A stretch of 23,337 nt of DNA from IMG/VR virus record IMGVR_UViG_3300035188_000861, positions 1 to 23,337 of that record. One strand, given 5' to 3'. The position numbers and the translations under genes are program-made. Below the pieces are notes generated by a model. It was not told where the DNA came from. It worked only from the letters and a program-made list of their open reading frames with translations, and did not search any database. Origin of the DNA: a virus. Below are positions 15,849-22,551 of the stretch, piece after piece (the stretch's first letter is position 1; each line of letters opens with the position of its first letter).

Positions 15849-17329
15849 TGTCGCTGCTTGATGGTAACTACACGCCCGACCCGCTCTCAATGGGGCTGCT
15901 CGCGCTCGGCTCGTCGATGATGACCCCGCGCGCACTCGGCGGCGGCATCGGCCCCGGCATGAACGCGTTCGCGCAGCAGGCGATGGCCGCGCAGCAGATG
16001 CGGCGGCAGCAGGAGCAGGATGCGCTGCAGCGCAAGCTGTTCGACCTGCGGCTCGGCGAGGCGGCGGAGTCGGCGGAGGAACGCAGGCGAAAGCGCGATA
16101 TGGACGCGGCGCTGCAGAAAGCCGCGCGGGACGCCTACACGCCCGCGTCGCCGGGTTCGCTCGGCGGTGGCGTGACGCCCGGGAGCGAGCAGGGCCGGAT
16201 GCTGCTGTCTCAGGCAAGCGGAGACCCGGAGTTCGACGCGGCGATGCTGGGCGCGACGAACTCGGCGCTGAACACCGTCGGACCGCAGCAGCCGATCAGT
16301 GCGCCGACGGCGGGTGGGTTCAGTAGGCAGCGGTTTGTGAACAACTTGTACGGCGCGGGGCTTGCGGGCGAGGCGATGAAGGTTGAGGACTCGATGGCGA
16401 AGGATTCGCCGTTCGGGAAGGTCGACGCCAAGGACTTCACGCCCGAGTCGATCGCCAAGTTTTCGATGACGCGCAATTACGCCGACCTGGTGCCGGTTCG
16501 CGAGCGCAAGTTTGTCAACGGCACGGCGGTCGATCCGACGGCGATCGAGCCGGGAACCGTCGTGCCGCAGCAAGCGCCGTGGGAGTACGAGATCGGCCCC
16601 GATGGGCGACCCCGGATGCGCCCCGAGGTGTTTGCAGCAAAGCAGAGGATTGCGGCGGCCGGCGCGTCGAATATCGGGATGCCGCGCGTCGAGGTGAAGA
16701 TGGGCGACAGCGTGGGCGGTCAAGTCGGCCCGATTCTGAAGGAAAGCATGACGGCTGTCGGCGGCGCAGTGAAGATGGCCGACGCAGCAGAACGCATCAT
16801 CACCGCCGTCGATCAAGGTGGCGTGATCGCTGGCCCGGCGGCGTCGCTGCGGTTGAAGGGCGCGCAGGTTGCGTCGTTGTTCGGCATCGGCGGCAAGGAT
16901 GCCGTCGCGCAGACCCGCCAAGTGATTCGGGGGCTTGCCGAGTCGTCGGTCGAGGCCCGCAAGGAACTGGCCGGACAGGGCCAGGTCACCGACAACGAGG
17001 CGAAGGCGGTCGACAAGGCGCTGTCCGGAAACATCGACGATCTGACCGTCGATGAGATCCGCGACATCGCGCGACTGAACCTGCGGCACGCCGCAATGCG
17101 CGCTCGCCAGCACCAGCAGTACCTGTCGGCCATGCCCGAGTCGATGTCGGCGGCGCGGCCGTTCTACACCGTGCCGGGCATGGAGCGGCTGCTAAACATG
17201 GACCCGGCTCGGTACGAGATCCGCCGGCCGGCCGGCGCCAACGTCGCGCCCGACGGACAGTCGGCGCGCGGAACGATCGGGCAGCCGACGGTGGACGATC
17301 TGCTGCGCAAGTACGGCGGGGGTCGGTGA
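15848..17329 (+). CDS. Internal virion / ejection protein candidate
   Basis: I choose ATG 15848 (TGATG overlap with the previous stop). The upstream in-frame ATG at 15707 adds residues that are only shadow translation of the previous gene. The 493-residue product opens with a short hydrophobic stretch (MGLLALGSSMMTPRALGGGIG, about residues 13-33). It continues with a strongly helical Gln/Arg/Glu region (about 37-85: AQQMRRQQEQDALQRKLFD). After that are mixed Ala/Asp/Arg segments, including KESMTAVGGAVKMADAAERI and DNEAKAVDKALSGNIDDLTV, and a basic C-terminus. No enzymatic motif is recognised. Position between two other large helical proteins supports a role in the injected core complex. Confidence 0.72.
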   Translation: MSLLDGNYTPDPLSMGLLALGSSMMTPRALGGGIGPGMNAFAQQAMAAQQMRRQQEQDALQRKLFDLRLGEAAESAEERRRKRDMDAALQKAARDAYTPASPGSLGGGVTPGSEQGRMLLSQASGDPEFDAAMLGATNSALNTVGPQQPISAPTAGGFSRQRFVNNLYGAGLAGEAMKVEDSMAKDSPFGKVDAKDFTPESIAKFSMTRNYADLVPVRERKFVNGTAVDPTAIEPGTVVPQQAPWEYEIGPDGRPRMRPEVFAAKQRIAAAGASNIGMPRVEVKMGDSVGGQVGPILKESMTAVGGAVKMADAAERIITAVDQGGVIAGPAASLRLKGAQVASLFGIGGKDAVAQTRQVIRGLAESSVEARKELAGQGQVTDNEAKAVDKALSGNIDDLTVDEIRDIARLNLRHAAMRARQHQQYLSAMPESMSAARPFYTVPGMERLLNMDPARYEIRRPAGANVAPDGQSARGTIGQPTVDDLLRKYGGGR

Positions 17330-18975
17330 TGGCGACGATGGCCGAACTGGAGACGGCGCTGCGCAACGCGGACGCCGCTGGCGACGCCGACGGGGCTCGG
17401 GTGCTTGCCACCGAGATCATGCGGATGCGGCAGATGCCGCTTGAGCGCCCGGGCGCACTTGAGCGCGGCGCCCGCGGTGTCGTGCAAGGGCTGCGCGACC
17501 CTCTGGACGCCACTAAGCAAATGTTCTCGCGCGTCGGCGCGGCAATCGGACTGCCGGGCGCCGATGATGCGGTGAAATATTGGGACTCGGACATTCGGTC
17601 GCGTAACGAGGCATACAGGCGCGACGTGCGCGGCGGGCAGGACGACCTTGACGTCGGGCGCATGGCCGGCAACATGCTCGCGACCGCGCCTATCTCGGCG
17701 GCGATGCCGACCGGCGGCACGATGGCGCGGGCGGCGCTTGGCGGCGCAGTCGGCAGCGGCATCGCGGGCGGTTTGCAGCCGGTCATGCGGGGCGACTTCT
17801 TGACCGAGAAGATGAAACAGATCGGCTCGGGCGCTGCGGCCGGTGCTGCGTCGGGTGCTGCCGCCAACATGCTCGGCCGAGCGATTCAGCCGCGCGTGTC
17901 CGATGAGGTGCGGATGCTTCGCAGCGAAGGCGTGACGCCGACGCCGGGGCAGATTCTTGGCGGCGGTTTCAAGTCAGCCGAGGAAAAGCTCTCAAGCGTG
18001 CCGGTGCTTGGCTCGGCGATCCGGGTCGGGCAGCAGCGCGCCACCGAGCAGTTCAACGAGGCGGCGGTGAACCGCGCGCTGGCGCCGATCAATGCGGCGC
18101 TGCCCAAGGGCACGACGGGTCGCGAGGCGATCGACTACGCCGCGACGCAACTTGGCAAGGCGTACGACGACGCGCTGTCGGCGGTCGGCCCGATCCGGCT
18201 GGACCGGCAATTGTCTGTCGATCTGCGTGGCGTGTACGGCAACGTCGCCACGCTGCCGAAGGACAAAGCCGATCAATTCGTGCGGATCGTGCAGACGGAG
18301 ATCGGCAGCCGCGCGCAGAACAACGTGCTGACGCCCGACGCAATGAAAGCGGCCGAGTCCAACCTCGGGACGCTTGCGCGCGGGTACATGCGCAGCCAGG
18401 ACTTCGATCAGCGCCAGCTCGGGTCGGCGATCCTTGAGGCGCAGAGTGCGCTGCGGTCGGCCGTCGAGCGGCAGGCGCCTCAGGGCGCAGCCGATGCCGT
18501 GCGTGCCGCGAATGCCGGCTGGGCGAACTTCAAGCGGGTGCAGCGCGCGGCCAGCTACGTTGGCGCCGAGGACGGCGTGTTCAACGCCAGCCAGTTGCAG
18601 TCTGCGGTGAAGGCGCTCGACGCGTCGAAGGACAAGGCTCGCTTTGCCCGCGGCGACGCGGTACTGCAGGACTTGTCTGAGGCGGGGAAGAAGGTACTGA
18701 GCAACAAGGTTCCGAACAGCGGCACCGCGGATCGGACGCTTGCGGCGCTGCTTGCGGGTGGTCCGCTCGCGGCGGGCGGACTAGTCAGCCCATCAATCGC
18801 GCTGGGGGCGCTGCCGGGGCTGATGTACACGCCCGTCGGTCAGTCCGCGATGGCGGGGCTGCTTGCTGGCCGGCAGGGCGCGACGGCGGGCCTGCTGTCA
18901 GACGCGGCGCAGCGGCTTGCCGTCCCTGGCGGTCTTGCGCTCACGCCTGCGCTTCAGAGCCTTGTCTCCCAATGA
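17329..18975 (+). CDS. Internal virion / ejection protein candidate with membrane-active segments
   Basis: ATG 17329 is preferred over GTG 17326 because it gives the TGATG overlap used elsewhere and has GGGGGT upstream. The 548-residue product starts with LETALRNADAAGDADGARVLATEI, a short repeat-like motif seen at the ends of many podoviral internal virion proteins. Gly/Ala-rich hydrophobic segments occur at about residues 110-150, 166-187 and 468-515 (LLAGGPLAAGGLVSPSIALG). They are candidates for insertion into the host membrane. The middle is helical and mixed charged. The last 78 bases are overlapped on the other strand by a small membrane-protein frame. Confidence 0.72.
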   Translation: MATMAELETALRNADAAGDADGARVLATEIMRMRQMPLERPGALERGARGVVQGLRDPLDATKQMFSRVGAAIGLPGADDAVKYWDSDIRSRNEAYRRDVRGGQDDLDVGRMAGNMLATAPISAAMPTGGTMARAALGGAVGSGIAGGLQPVMRGDFLTEKMKQIGSGAAAGAASGAAANMLGRAIQPRVSDEVRMLRSEGVTPTPGQILGGGFKSAEEKLSSVPVLGSAIRVGQQRATEQFNEAAVNRALAPINAALPKGTTGREAIDYAATQLGKAYDDALSAVGPIRLDRQLSVDLRGVYGNVATLPKDKADQFVRIVQTEIGSRAQNNVLTPDAMKAAESNLGTLARGYMRSQDFDQRQLGSAILEAQSALRSAVERQAPQGAADAVRAANAGWANFKRVQRAASYVGAEDGVFNASQLQSAVKALDASKDKARFARGDAVLQDLSEAGKKVLSNKVPNSGTADRTLAALLAGGPLAAGGLVSPSIALGALPGLMYTPVGQSAMAGLLAGRQGATAGLLSDAAQRLAVPGGLALTPALQSLVSQ

Positions 18976-19044
18976 GATGAGCAGGCTGATGATCGCGCCG
19001 CCGATCGCCACGCCAATGATCCGCATTTGCTGTTCTGCATCCAT
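18898..19044 (-). CDS. Small single-pass membrane protein, antisense to ejection gene end
   Basis: A 48-residue frame on the minus strand, ATG at 19042-19044, TGA at 18898-18900. It has an acidic short N-terminus (MDAEQQ), one clear hydrophobic segment (residues 9-26, IIGVAIGGAIISLLISLG) and a strongly basic tail (KALKRRRERK). The ribosome site is unusually good: AAGGTGAT two to nine bases before the ATG, fitting the 16S rRNA 3' end over seven bases. Product properties, an ideal ribosome site and position at the edge of the lysis region all argue for a real gene. I know no family. It could be a holin, antiholin, or a membrane protein made at another stage. The strand opposite to the lysis genes is unexplained. 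Confidence 0.55.
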   Translation of the reverse strand: MDAEQQMRIIGVAIGGAIISLLISLGDKALKRRRERKTARDGKPLRRV

Positions 19045-19047
19045 CCA

Positions 19048-19055
19048 ATCACCTT
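19048..19055 (-). promoter_or_regulatory. Strong Shine-Dalgarno for the antisense membrane ORF
   Basis: On the minus strand AAGGTGAT precedes the ATG at 19044 by three bases, with AGG core spacing of seven. It matches the extended anti-SD better than most start sites in this window and is the main non-compositional support for that small gene. Confidence 0.6.
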
Positions 19056-19108
19056 AGCACGCCCGCCACCGCTATGAAAGCCGACTTCGCCCCGTCCAGA
19101 GGTCCGAC

Positions 19109-19351
19109 GTGACCGAAGACCACGCAGAGCGCTTGCGCACGCTCGAGGCCACCGTGTCGGAGATCCGCGTGCGCCAAAGCCAGATGGAATCGCTCCTAGA
19201 GCAGCAGATTGTGGCGGCCGGCCAGATCAAAAGCGATACCGAGGAGATTGTCGCGTTGATAAAGGGCGCGAACGCGCTCGCGCGGCTGATGAAGTGGGTC
19301 ACCGCAATCTTAGCGGGCTACTTGGCCGGGAAGGGCATGAAATGGTGGTGA
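19109..19351 (+). CDS. Membrane protein with coiled coil, XhlA-like lysis protein candidate
   Basis: Starts at GTG 19109 with AGAGG seven bases before it. The 80-residue product has an N-terminal coiled coil (residues about 5-50, heptads such as LRTLEATVSEIRVRQSQMESL). One C-terminal membrane segment follows (about 61-74, WVTAILAGYLAG) and a KGMKWW end. This topology, helix bundle then a single membrane anchor near the C-terminus, resembles XhlA-type hemolysin/holin accessory proteins. It is the first of four head-to-tail genes around the endolysin. Function is inferred from topology and place. A 12-codon frame at 19074-19112 ends in its start. Confidence 0.65.
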   Translation: MTEDHAERLRTLEATVSEIRVRQSQMESLLEQQIVAAGQIKSDTEEIVALIKGANALARLMKWVTAILAGYLAGKGMKWW

Positions 19352-19455
19352 CCTGGGGCGATACCGAGCCCATCATGGCCGCGCTGTTTGACCTTGGCGT
19401 GCTGCTCGCGCTGCTGGCGGGCGTGTTCGCGATACATCTCATTCGCCGGCTGTGA
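19348..19455 (+). CDS. Tiny membrane protein in lysis cassette
   Basis: Starts at GTG 19348 in a GTGA overlap with the previous stop and ends in a GTGA overlap with the endolysin start. An ATG six bases upstream (19342) is an alternative. The 35-residue product has a short polar N-terminus, one hydrophobic segment (about residues 9-30, IMAALFDLGVLLALLAGVFAIH) and a basic end (LIRRL). The exact overlap on both sides argues that it is translated. It could be a pinholin-like, antiholin or spanin-like component; no lipobox cysteine is present. Confidence 0.68.
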   Translation: MTWGDTEPIMAALFDLGVLLALLAGVFAIHLIRRL

Positions 19456-19835
19456 AGTTCCAGCTATCGGCGCGCTCGCGCGAACGACTGCGCGGCGTGC
19501 ATCCCGACTTGGTGAGGGTCGTCGAGCGGGCGCTTGAGTTGACGCCGGTCGACTTCGTGGTGGTCGAAGGGCTGCGCACGATCGAGCGCCAGCGCCAGCT
19601 CGTCGCGCAAGGCGCGTCCCGCACGCTGAACAGCCGGCACCTGACCGGCCACGCGGTCGACATCGCGCCGTGGATTGACCGCCAAGTGCGCTGGGACTGG
19701 CCGGCGTTCCGGCCGCTGATCGCAGCGATGCGCGAGGCGGCGCGCGAGCTTGACGTGCCAGTCATCCACGGCGCGGACTGGAAAACGTTTGTCGACGGCC
19801 CGCATCACGAACTCGACCGCAAAAGGTATCCATGA
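19452..19835 (+). CDS. Endolysin, M15-family peptidase (VanY/L-Ala-D-Glu type)
   Basis: Starts at GTG 19452 in a GTGA overlap. The 127-residue product has the M15 zinc motif SRHLTGHAVD (residues 61-70), with H63 and D70 as metal ligands and H118 in PHHEL as the third; E120 follows. The GLRT-x-x-RQ segment (40-47), also conserved in M15 peptidases, is present. It has the single-domain size of M15 endolysins such as that of T5 and no signal peptide, so export should depend on a holin. Members cleave peptide bonds in the peptidoglycan stem; the exact bond cannot be read here. The position between membrane-protein genes fits lysis. Confidence 0.9.
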   Translation: MKFQLSARSRERLRGVHPDLVRVVERALELTPVDFVVVEGLRTIERQRQLVAQGASRTLNSRHLTGHAVDIAPWIDRQVRWDWPAFRPLIAAMREAARELDVPVIHGADWKTFVDGPHHELDRKRYP

Positions 19836-19836
19836 C

Positions 19837-20229
19837 ATGGACCCAATCACAACCACGATCCTAGCCGCCGGCGTGCCGGTCGTCGCCGAGATGATCAAAA
19901 GCATCGGCGGCGCGATCGGCCGCCGGTTCGCTGGGCTCAGTGTCGACGACCAGATCCGGCTGCAGCAGGCCGACGTGGCGAGGCTGCAGGCGCTCGCGCA
20001 ACTGGACGCGCCGACCGGCACGCCGAGCGCGTGGGTCGTGGATCTGCGCGCGTCGTTCCGCTACATCGCGGCCGGCGGGTTGGTCGCTGTAGGCTGCGCG
20101 GCGATGCTCTACGGTTTGGCTCAGAACGATGCCGACATCATCGACATCGGCGCCCAGGTCGCGGGCTTTCCGTTCGCGTTCGTGTTCGGCGAGCGCATGG
20201 TGCTGTCGCTGCGATCGCGGGCCAAGTAA
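19837..20229 (+). CDS. Holin-like membrane protein (3TM type candidate)
   Basis: I choose ATG 19837, one base after the endolysin stop, with AAAAGG upstream; the longer frame from 19750 overlaps the endolysin. The 130-residue product has a weakly hydrophobic N-terminal segment (residues 7-25, TILAAGVPVVAEMIKSIGG) and a polar, helical middle. Two good membrane segments follow, YIAAGGLVAVGCAAMLYGL (about 73-91) and IGAQVAGFPFAFVFGERMV. This layout is like the GTA/phage holin group with three hydrophobic segments. In the lysis cassette it is the best holin candidate. Confidence 0.75.
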   Translation: MDPITTTILAAGVPVVAEMIKSIGGAIGRRFAGLSVDDQIRLQQADVARLQALAQLDAPTGTPSAWVVDLRASFRYIAAGGLVAVGCAAMLYGLAQNDADIIDIGAQVAGFPFAFVFGERMVLSLRSRAK

Positions 20230-20301
20230 CCCGCGCCGGCCCGGCGGCGAACAGGGCTACCGCTCCTCACGTCGTCGCCCGGATGACGGTGCGTCTTGTT
20301 G

Positions 20302-20332
20302 GCCCGCCGGGCACGCGCTCGGCGGGCGTTTT
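20302..20332 (+). terminator. Terminator at end of late operon
   Basis: GCCCGCC (20302-20308) pairs with GGCGGGC (20321-20327) and is followed by GTTTT. It lies about 70 bases behind the holin-like gene and closes the late transcription unit. Confidence 0.8.
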
Positions 20333-20551
20333 GCCCCGGCCAAGCTGTCAAAAACTACCCCGGCGCACCCCAAATTCCCCGGCGTTTTCGTGCCTGTTTC
20401 TTGTGCAGCGTATTGGACAGCAAAACGCGGAGAGCGGCTATCCATGAGGGTTTCCGGGCGTTTGGGCAACGAATGACCGAGTACCTGATATAGCGAAAAA
20501 CGCCTGGAAAAACCGCGATTGTCTAAAAGCTCCGGCCCAAGTGTCTAATAT
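20333..20551. other. Non-coding region between lysis genes and integrase, candidate attP
   Basis: No convincing gene is seen in 20230-20551. After the terminator there are short repeats typical of recombinase binding regions. CCCCGGC occurs at 20334, 20358 and 20377. GAAAAACGCC (20495-20504) is followed by GAAAAACCGC (20507-20516). TGTCTAA occurs at 20520-20526 and 20542-20548, just outside the integrase stop. GC content is lower than in the genes. A TGATAT/GATATA element near 20486 could be a promoter -10, but its -35 is poor. The att core itself cannot be located without the bacterial site. Confidence 0.45.
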
Positions 20552-21553
20552 TCAACCCACTTTCGGTCGCTTCATCACCGGCCCCGCGACGATCGGCACG
20601 ACCCGGTCGCGCAGGTAGATGCGGGTCGTCTTGGCGTCGGTGTGCCCGAGCAGCGCTTGGGCGTCGATGCCCTGCGCGCGGGCGTCGGTCGCGGCCATCG
20701 CGCGAATGTCGTGAACCGTGGCGTCGGGAATCTTCGCTGCCGTGCGGGCCTTGACCCAGCGTTTGCGGATCATCGCGTACGTCAGCGGCTTGAACCCGAA
20801 TAAGTAAGACGGACGTAACGCGTTCGGCTTCAGCGCACGGGCCGCTGCGACCGCATCGCGCAGTTCGGTCGTCCACGCGACCAGCAACTCGGCGCCGGTC
20901 TTTTGCTGCCGGAACATGATCCCGTCGTCGCTGATGTCGGCCGTCTTGATGCCGGCCACGTCCATGACGCGCTGGCCGGTCGCGTAACACAAAAGCATCA
21001 CCGCTCGCAGCAGCGCGTCCGCGTTCGCGTGGATGCGCTGGAACTCGGCGGTCGTGAGCCTGCGCGTGCGCGGCGGCATCGGGATTCGGTCGATGTCAGC
21101 GGCGACGTTCGTCTCCAGCAGCTCGTCTTCTACGGCTTCGGCCAGGATCAGCTTCAGCACGGTCAACGTGCGATTGGCGACGCCCGGTGTGTCCTGCAAG
21201 TCGCGCCGAAGCTGCTTTACGTCGCGCGGCGTCAGGTCGGCCGGGTCGAAGAGTTTCAGCATCTCGCGCAAGATGTCCGCGCACGCGCGGTACTGGCGCT
21301 GCGTCTCGGCGGCTTTGGGCTTTCCGGTCTGCCGGTCTTTCAGCACGCGCGGCAGCATCGTATCGATCAGCGCCGGCATCCCGCGCGCCGTGGCGGCGGC
21401 AGGCGCTGCGATCAGCCGCGCGTACTCACGCAGCGCCGGCTGTAGTTCGGTCCCGAGCCTGCGCCACACGCCTCGGCGGACGAGGTAGTACGCGCCGTGC
21501 TTGTGGTACATGCACCCCGGTAGGTGCCGATCCTTTTTGCGCGGGCGGTTCAT
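20552..21553 (-). CDS. Tyrosine-family integrase
   Basis: The 333-residue product has all catalytic residues of tyrosine recombinases: R195 (GQRVMDV), K218 (RQQKTG), H281 and R284 (HDIR), H304 (LLGHTD) and the nucleophile Y313 (RIYLR). Residues 1-45 (KKDRHLPGCMYHKHGAYYLVRRGVW) match the arm-binding N-terminus of phage integrases, with the core-binding domain at about 58-155. AGGAGG seven bases before the ATG is an optimal ribosome site. It is translated from inside the end of the DUF4224-like gene, and its 3' end faces the lysis genes and the candidate attP. It would insert and excise the phage genome, with helper factors. Confidence 0.93.
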   Translation of the reverse strand: MNRPRKKDRHLPGCMYHKHGAYYLVRRGVWRRLGTELQPALREYARLIAAPAAATARGMPALIDTMLPRVLKDRQTGKPKAAETQRQYRACADILREMLKLFDPADLTPRDVKQLRRDLQDTPGVANRTLTVLKLILAEAVEDELLETNVAADIDRIPMPPRTRRLTTAEFQRIHANADALLRAVMLLCYATGQRVMDVAGIKTADISDDGIMFRQQKTGAELLVAWTTELRDAVAAARALKPNALRPSYLFGFKPLTYAMIRKRWVKARTAAKIPDATVHDIRAMAATDARAQGIDAQALLGHTDAKTTRIYLRDRVVPIVAGPVMKRPKVG

Positions 21554-21692
21554 CTACATCCCTCCTAAACACCACGAGCGACCCGTCCGGCCGCACGCGA
21601 TAGGGTACGCCGATCGCGTCCAGCACTCGCCGCTGCGCGCGATGCTTCACTCGCGCGGTGAGCGTGGCGAGCTCGGCGGGCGACAGGATCAT
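21426..21692 (-). CDS. DUF4224-like small protein, possible excisionase/integration accessory
   Basis: I choose the ATG at 21690-21692 with GGAG seven bases upstream; the longer frame from 21827 is antisense-like extension. The 88-residue protein opens MILSPAELATLT, with RRVLDAIGVPYRVRPDGSLVVFRRDV at about residues 21-46. This is the layout of DUF4224 proteins, small winged-helix-like factors regularly encoded just upstream of tyrosine integrases. The first 46 residues are the conserved part; the remaining Pro/Arg-rich end overlaps the integrase start by 128 bases and may be dispensable. A role as recombination directionality factor or regulator is inferred from context. Confidence 0.75.
   Translation of the reverse strand: MILSPAELATLTARVKHRAQRRVLDAIGVPYRVRPDGSLVVFRRDVDEPPAQKGSAPTGVHVPQARRVLPRPPRRVAQARDRTTAGAA
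21561..21566 (-). promoter_or_regulatory. Consensus Shine-Dalgarno of integrase inside upstream gene
   Basis: AGGAGG on the minus strand, seven bases before the integrase ATG and lying within the DUF4224-like coding sequence. It fixes the integrase start at 21553 despite the 128-base overlap. Confidence 0.85.
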
Positions 21693-21708
21693 GCCGACTC
21701 CACGATCA

Positions 21709-22551
21709 TCAGTCGGTACACGCGCAGTCTTGCAGCGCGTCGTCGAAGTCGAACAGTTCGCCGTGGTGGGTCGCCATGCGATGCATCTCGGCGTAGCCGG
21801 GGCGGTCTGAGCGGAACATGCCGCCATTCACGACCGACGCATTCGTGATGCTTTTCTCCATTTTTATCCACCATGTCGCCCGACTTGGGCTCTCGCGAAT
21901 CAGCGACAGGATCTGCGCCCCACCCTTGAGGAAGCACAAGTCACAGTTCCCGTGCGCCGTCTTGCCGTTGTGGTTCGGCAGACGAAGGTCAAAGCTATTC
22001 CGCATCCAAAACTCGCTGATGTCCGCAACGCTAATTCCAGAGTCAGCCAGCGGCACGACTCGATCAACGCCGCCTGACCCGCCCGACGGGTCCGCGCGCA
22101 CCTTTGCGACGCGACGCTGCTCATCGGCGCGCAGGCCGACGGCACATTGATACTCCGGCATCCCAGCCGACCGCATGTACCGCATGATCGTTTTGATCTT
22201 CATCTCTGCGGTGCAGAATCGAGCGACTGGGTTCGGCAGAAAATTCCGGTCTTTGATTACGGCGGCGAAGGGCTCGCCGTCGCGGCTCGCGGTGTCGTAG
22301 CTCACGACTTCAAACTGCGCCTTAGAGCGGTATTCCAGCCACGTAATCGGCACCGACCACCGATCACTGCACTCCTGCACGAAATCCAGCGTTTCGGGCA
22401 TCTCCTTTCCCGTATTCGCGAACACCACCACCACGTCGTCGGGCAGCGTCCCGCCGTGCGCCTGCAGAATGCGCCAGAGCATGTAGCCGCTCGTGCGACC
22501 GCCCGAGAACGAGATGCACGCCGGGCCCTCGATGCGAAACGGATCGCGCAT
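21709..22551 (-). CDS. PAPS-reductase-like PP-loop protein
   Basis: The true start is ATG 22551, overlapping the previous stop (TAATG); upstream frame is shadow. The 280-residue product has the PP-loop SGGRTSG (residues 16-22), FANTGKEMPETLDFV (44-58), the RFCTAEMKIK motif with C113, and a CDLCFLKG motif (C203, C206). It ends with CACTD (C276, C278). These are features of the phosphoadenosine phosphosulfate reductase superfamily (CysH, DndC). The CxxC pair with C113 could bind an iron-sulfur cluster. Temperate phages often carry such genes near early functions. Whether it acts in sulfate assimilation, nucleic-acid thiolation or something else is not known. Confidence 0.88.
   Translation of the reverse strand: MRDPFRIEGPACISFSGGRTSGYMLWRILQAHGGTLPDDVVVVFANTGKEMPETLDFVQECSDRWSVPITWLEYRSKAQFEVVSYDTASRDGEPFAAVIKDRNFLPNPVARFCTAEMKIKTIMRYMRSAGMPEYQCAVGLRADEQRRVAKVRADPSGGSGGVDRVVPLADSGISVADISEFWMRNSFDLRLPNHNGKTAHGNCDLCFLKGGAQILSLIRESPSRATWWIKMEKSITNASVVNGGMFRSDRPGYAEMHRMATHHGELFDFDDALQDCACTD

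Noticed and set aside
13548-16217. 889-codon minus-strand open frame
   Set aside because: Only the last 222 codons (from ATG 14216) show protein family motifs. The rest is Arg/Pro/Ala-rich antisense of the ejection gene caused by high GC.
15887-17113. 408-codon minus-strand frame
   Set aside because: Arg/His/Leu-rich antisense shadow of the second ejection gene, typical of GC-rich DNA; no start signal.
19074-19112. 12-codon frame ending in GTGA overlap before the XhlA-like gene
   Set aside because: Could be a leader peptide, but there is no ribosome site and no regulatory hairpin. The overlap may be chance, given frequent GTGA.
20443-20475. Short plus-strand frame MRVSGRLGNE in the candidate attP
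   Set aside because: Ten codons, no ribosome site, no context supporting translation.
20461-20492. Possible sigma-70 promoter (TTGGGC ... TGATAT, 18-base spacer)
   Set aside because: The -35 is poor, and on the plus strand it would only drive antisense transcription into the integrase. Not enough to annotate.
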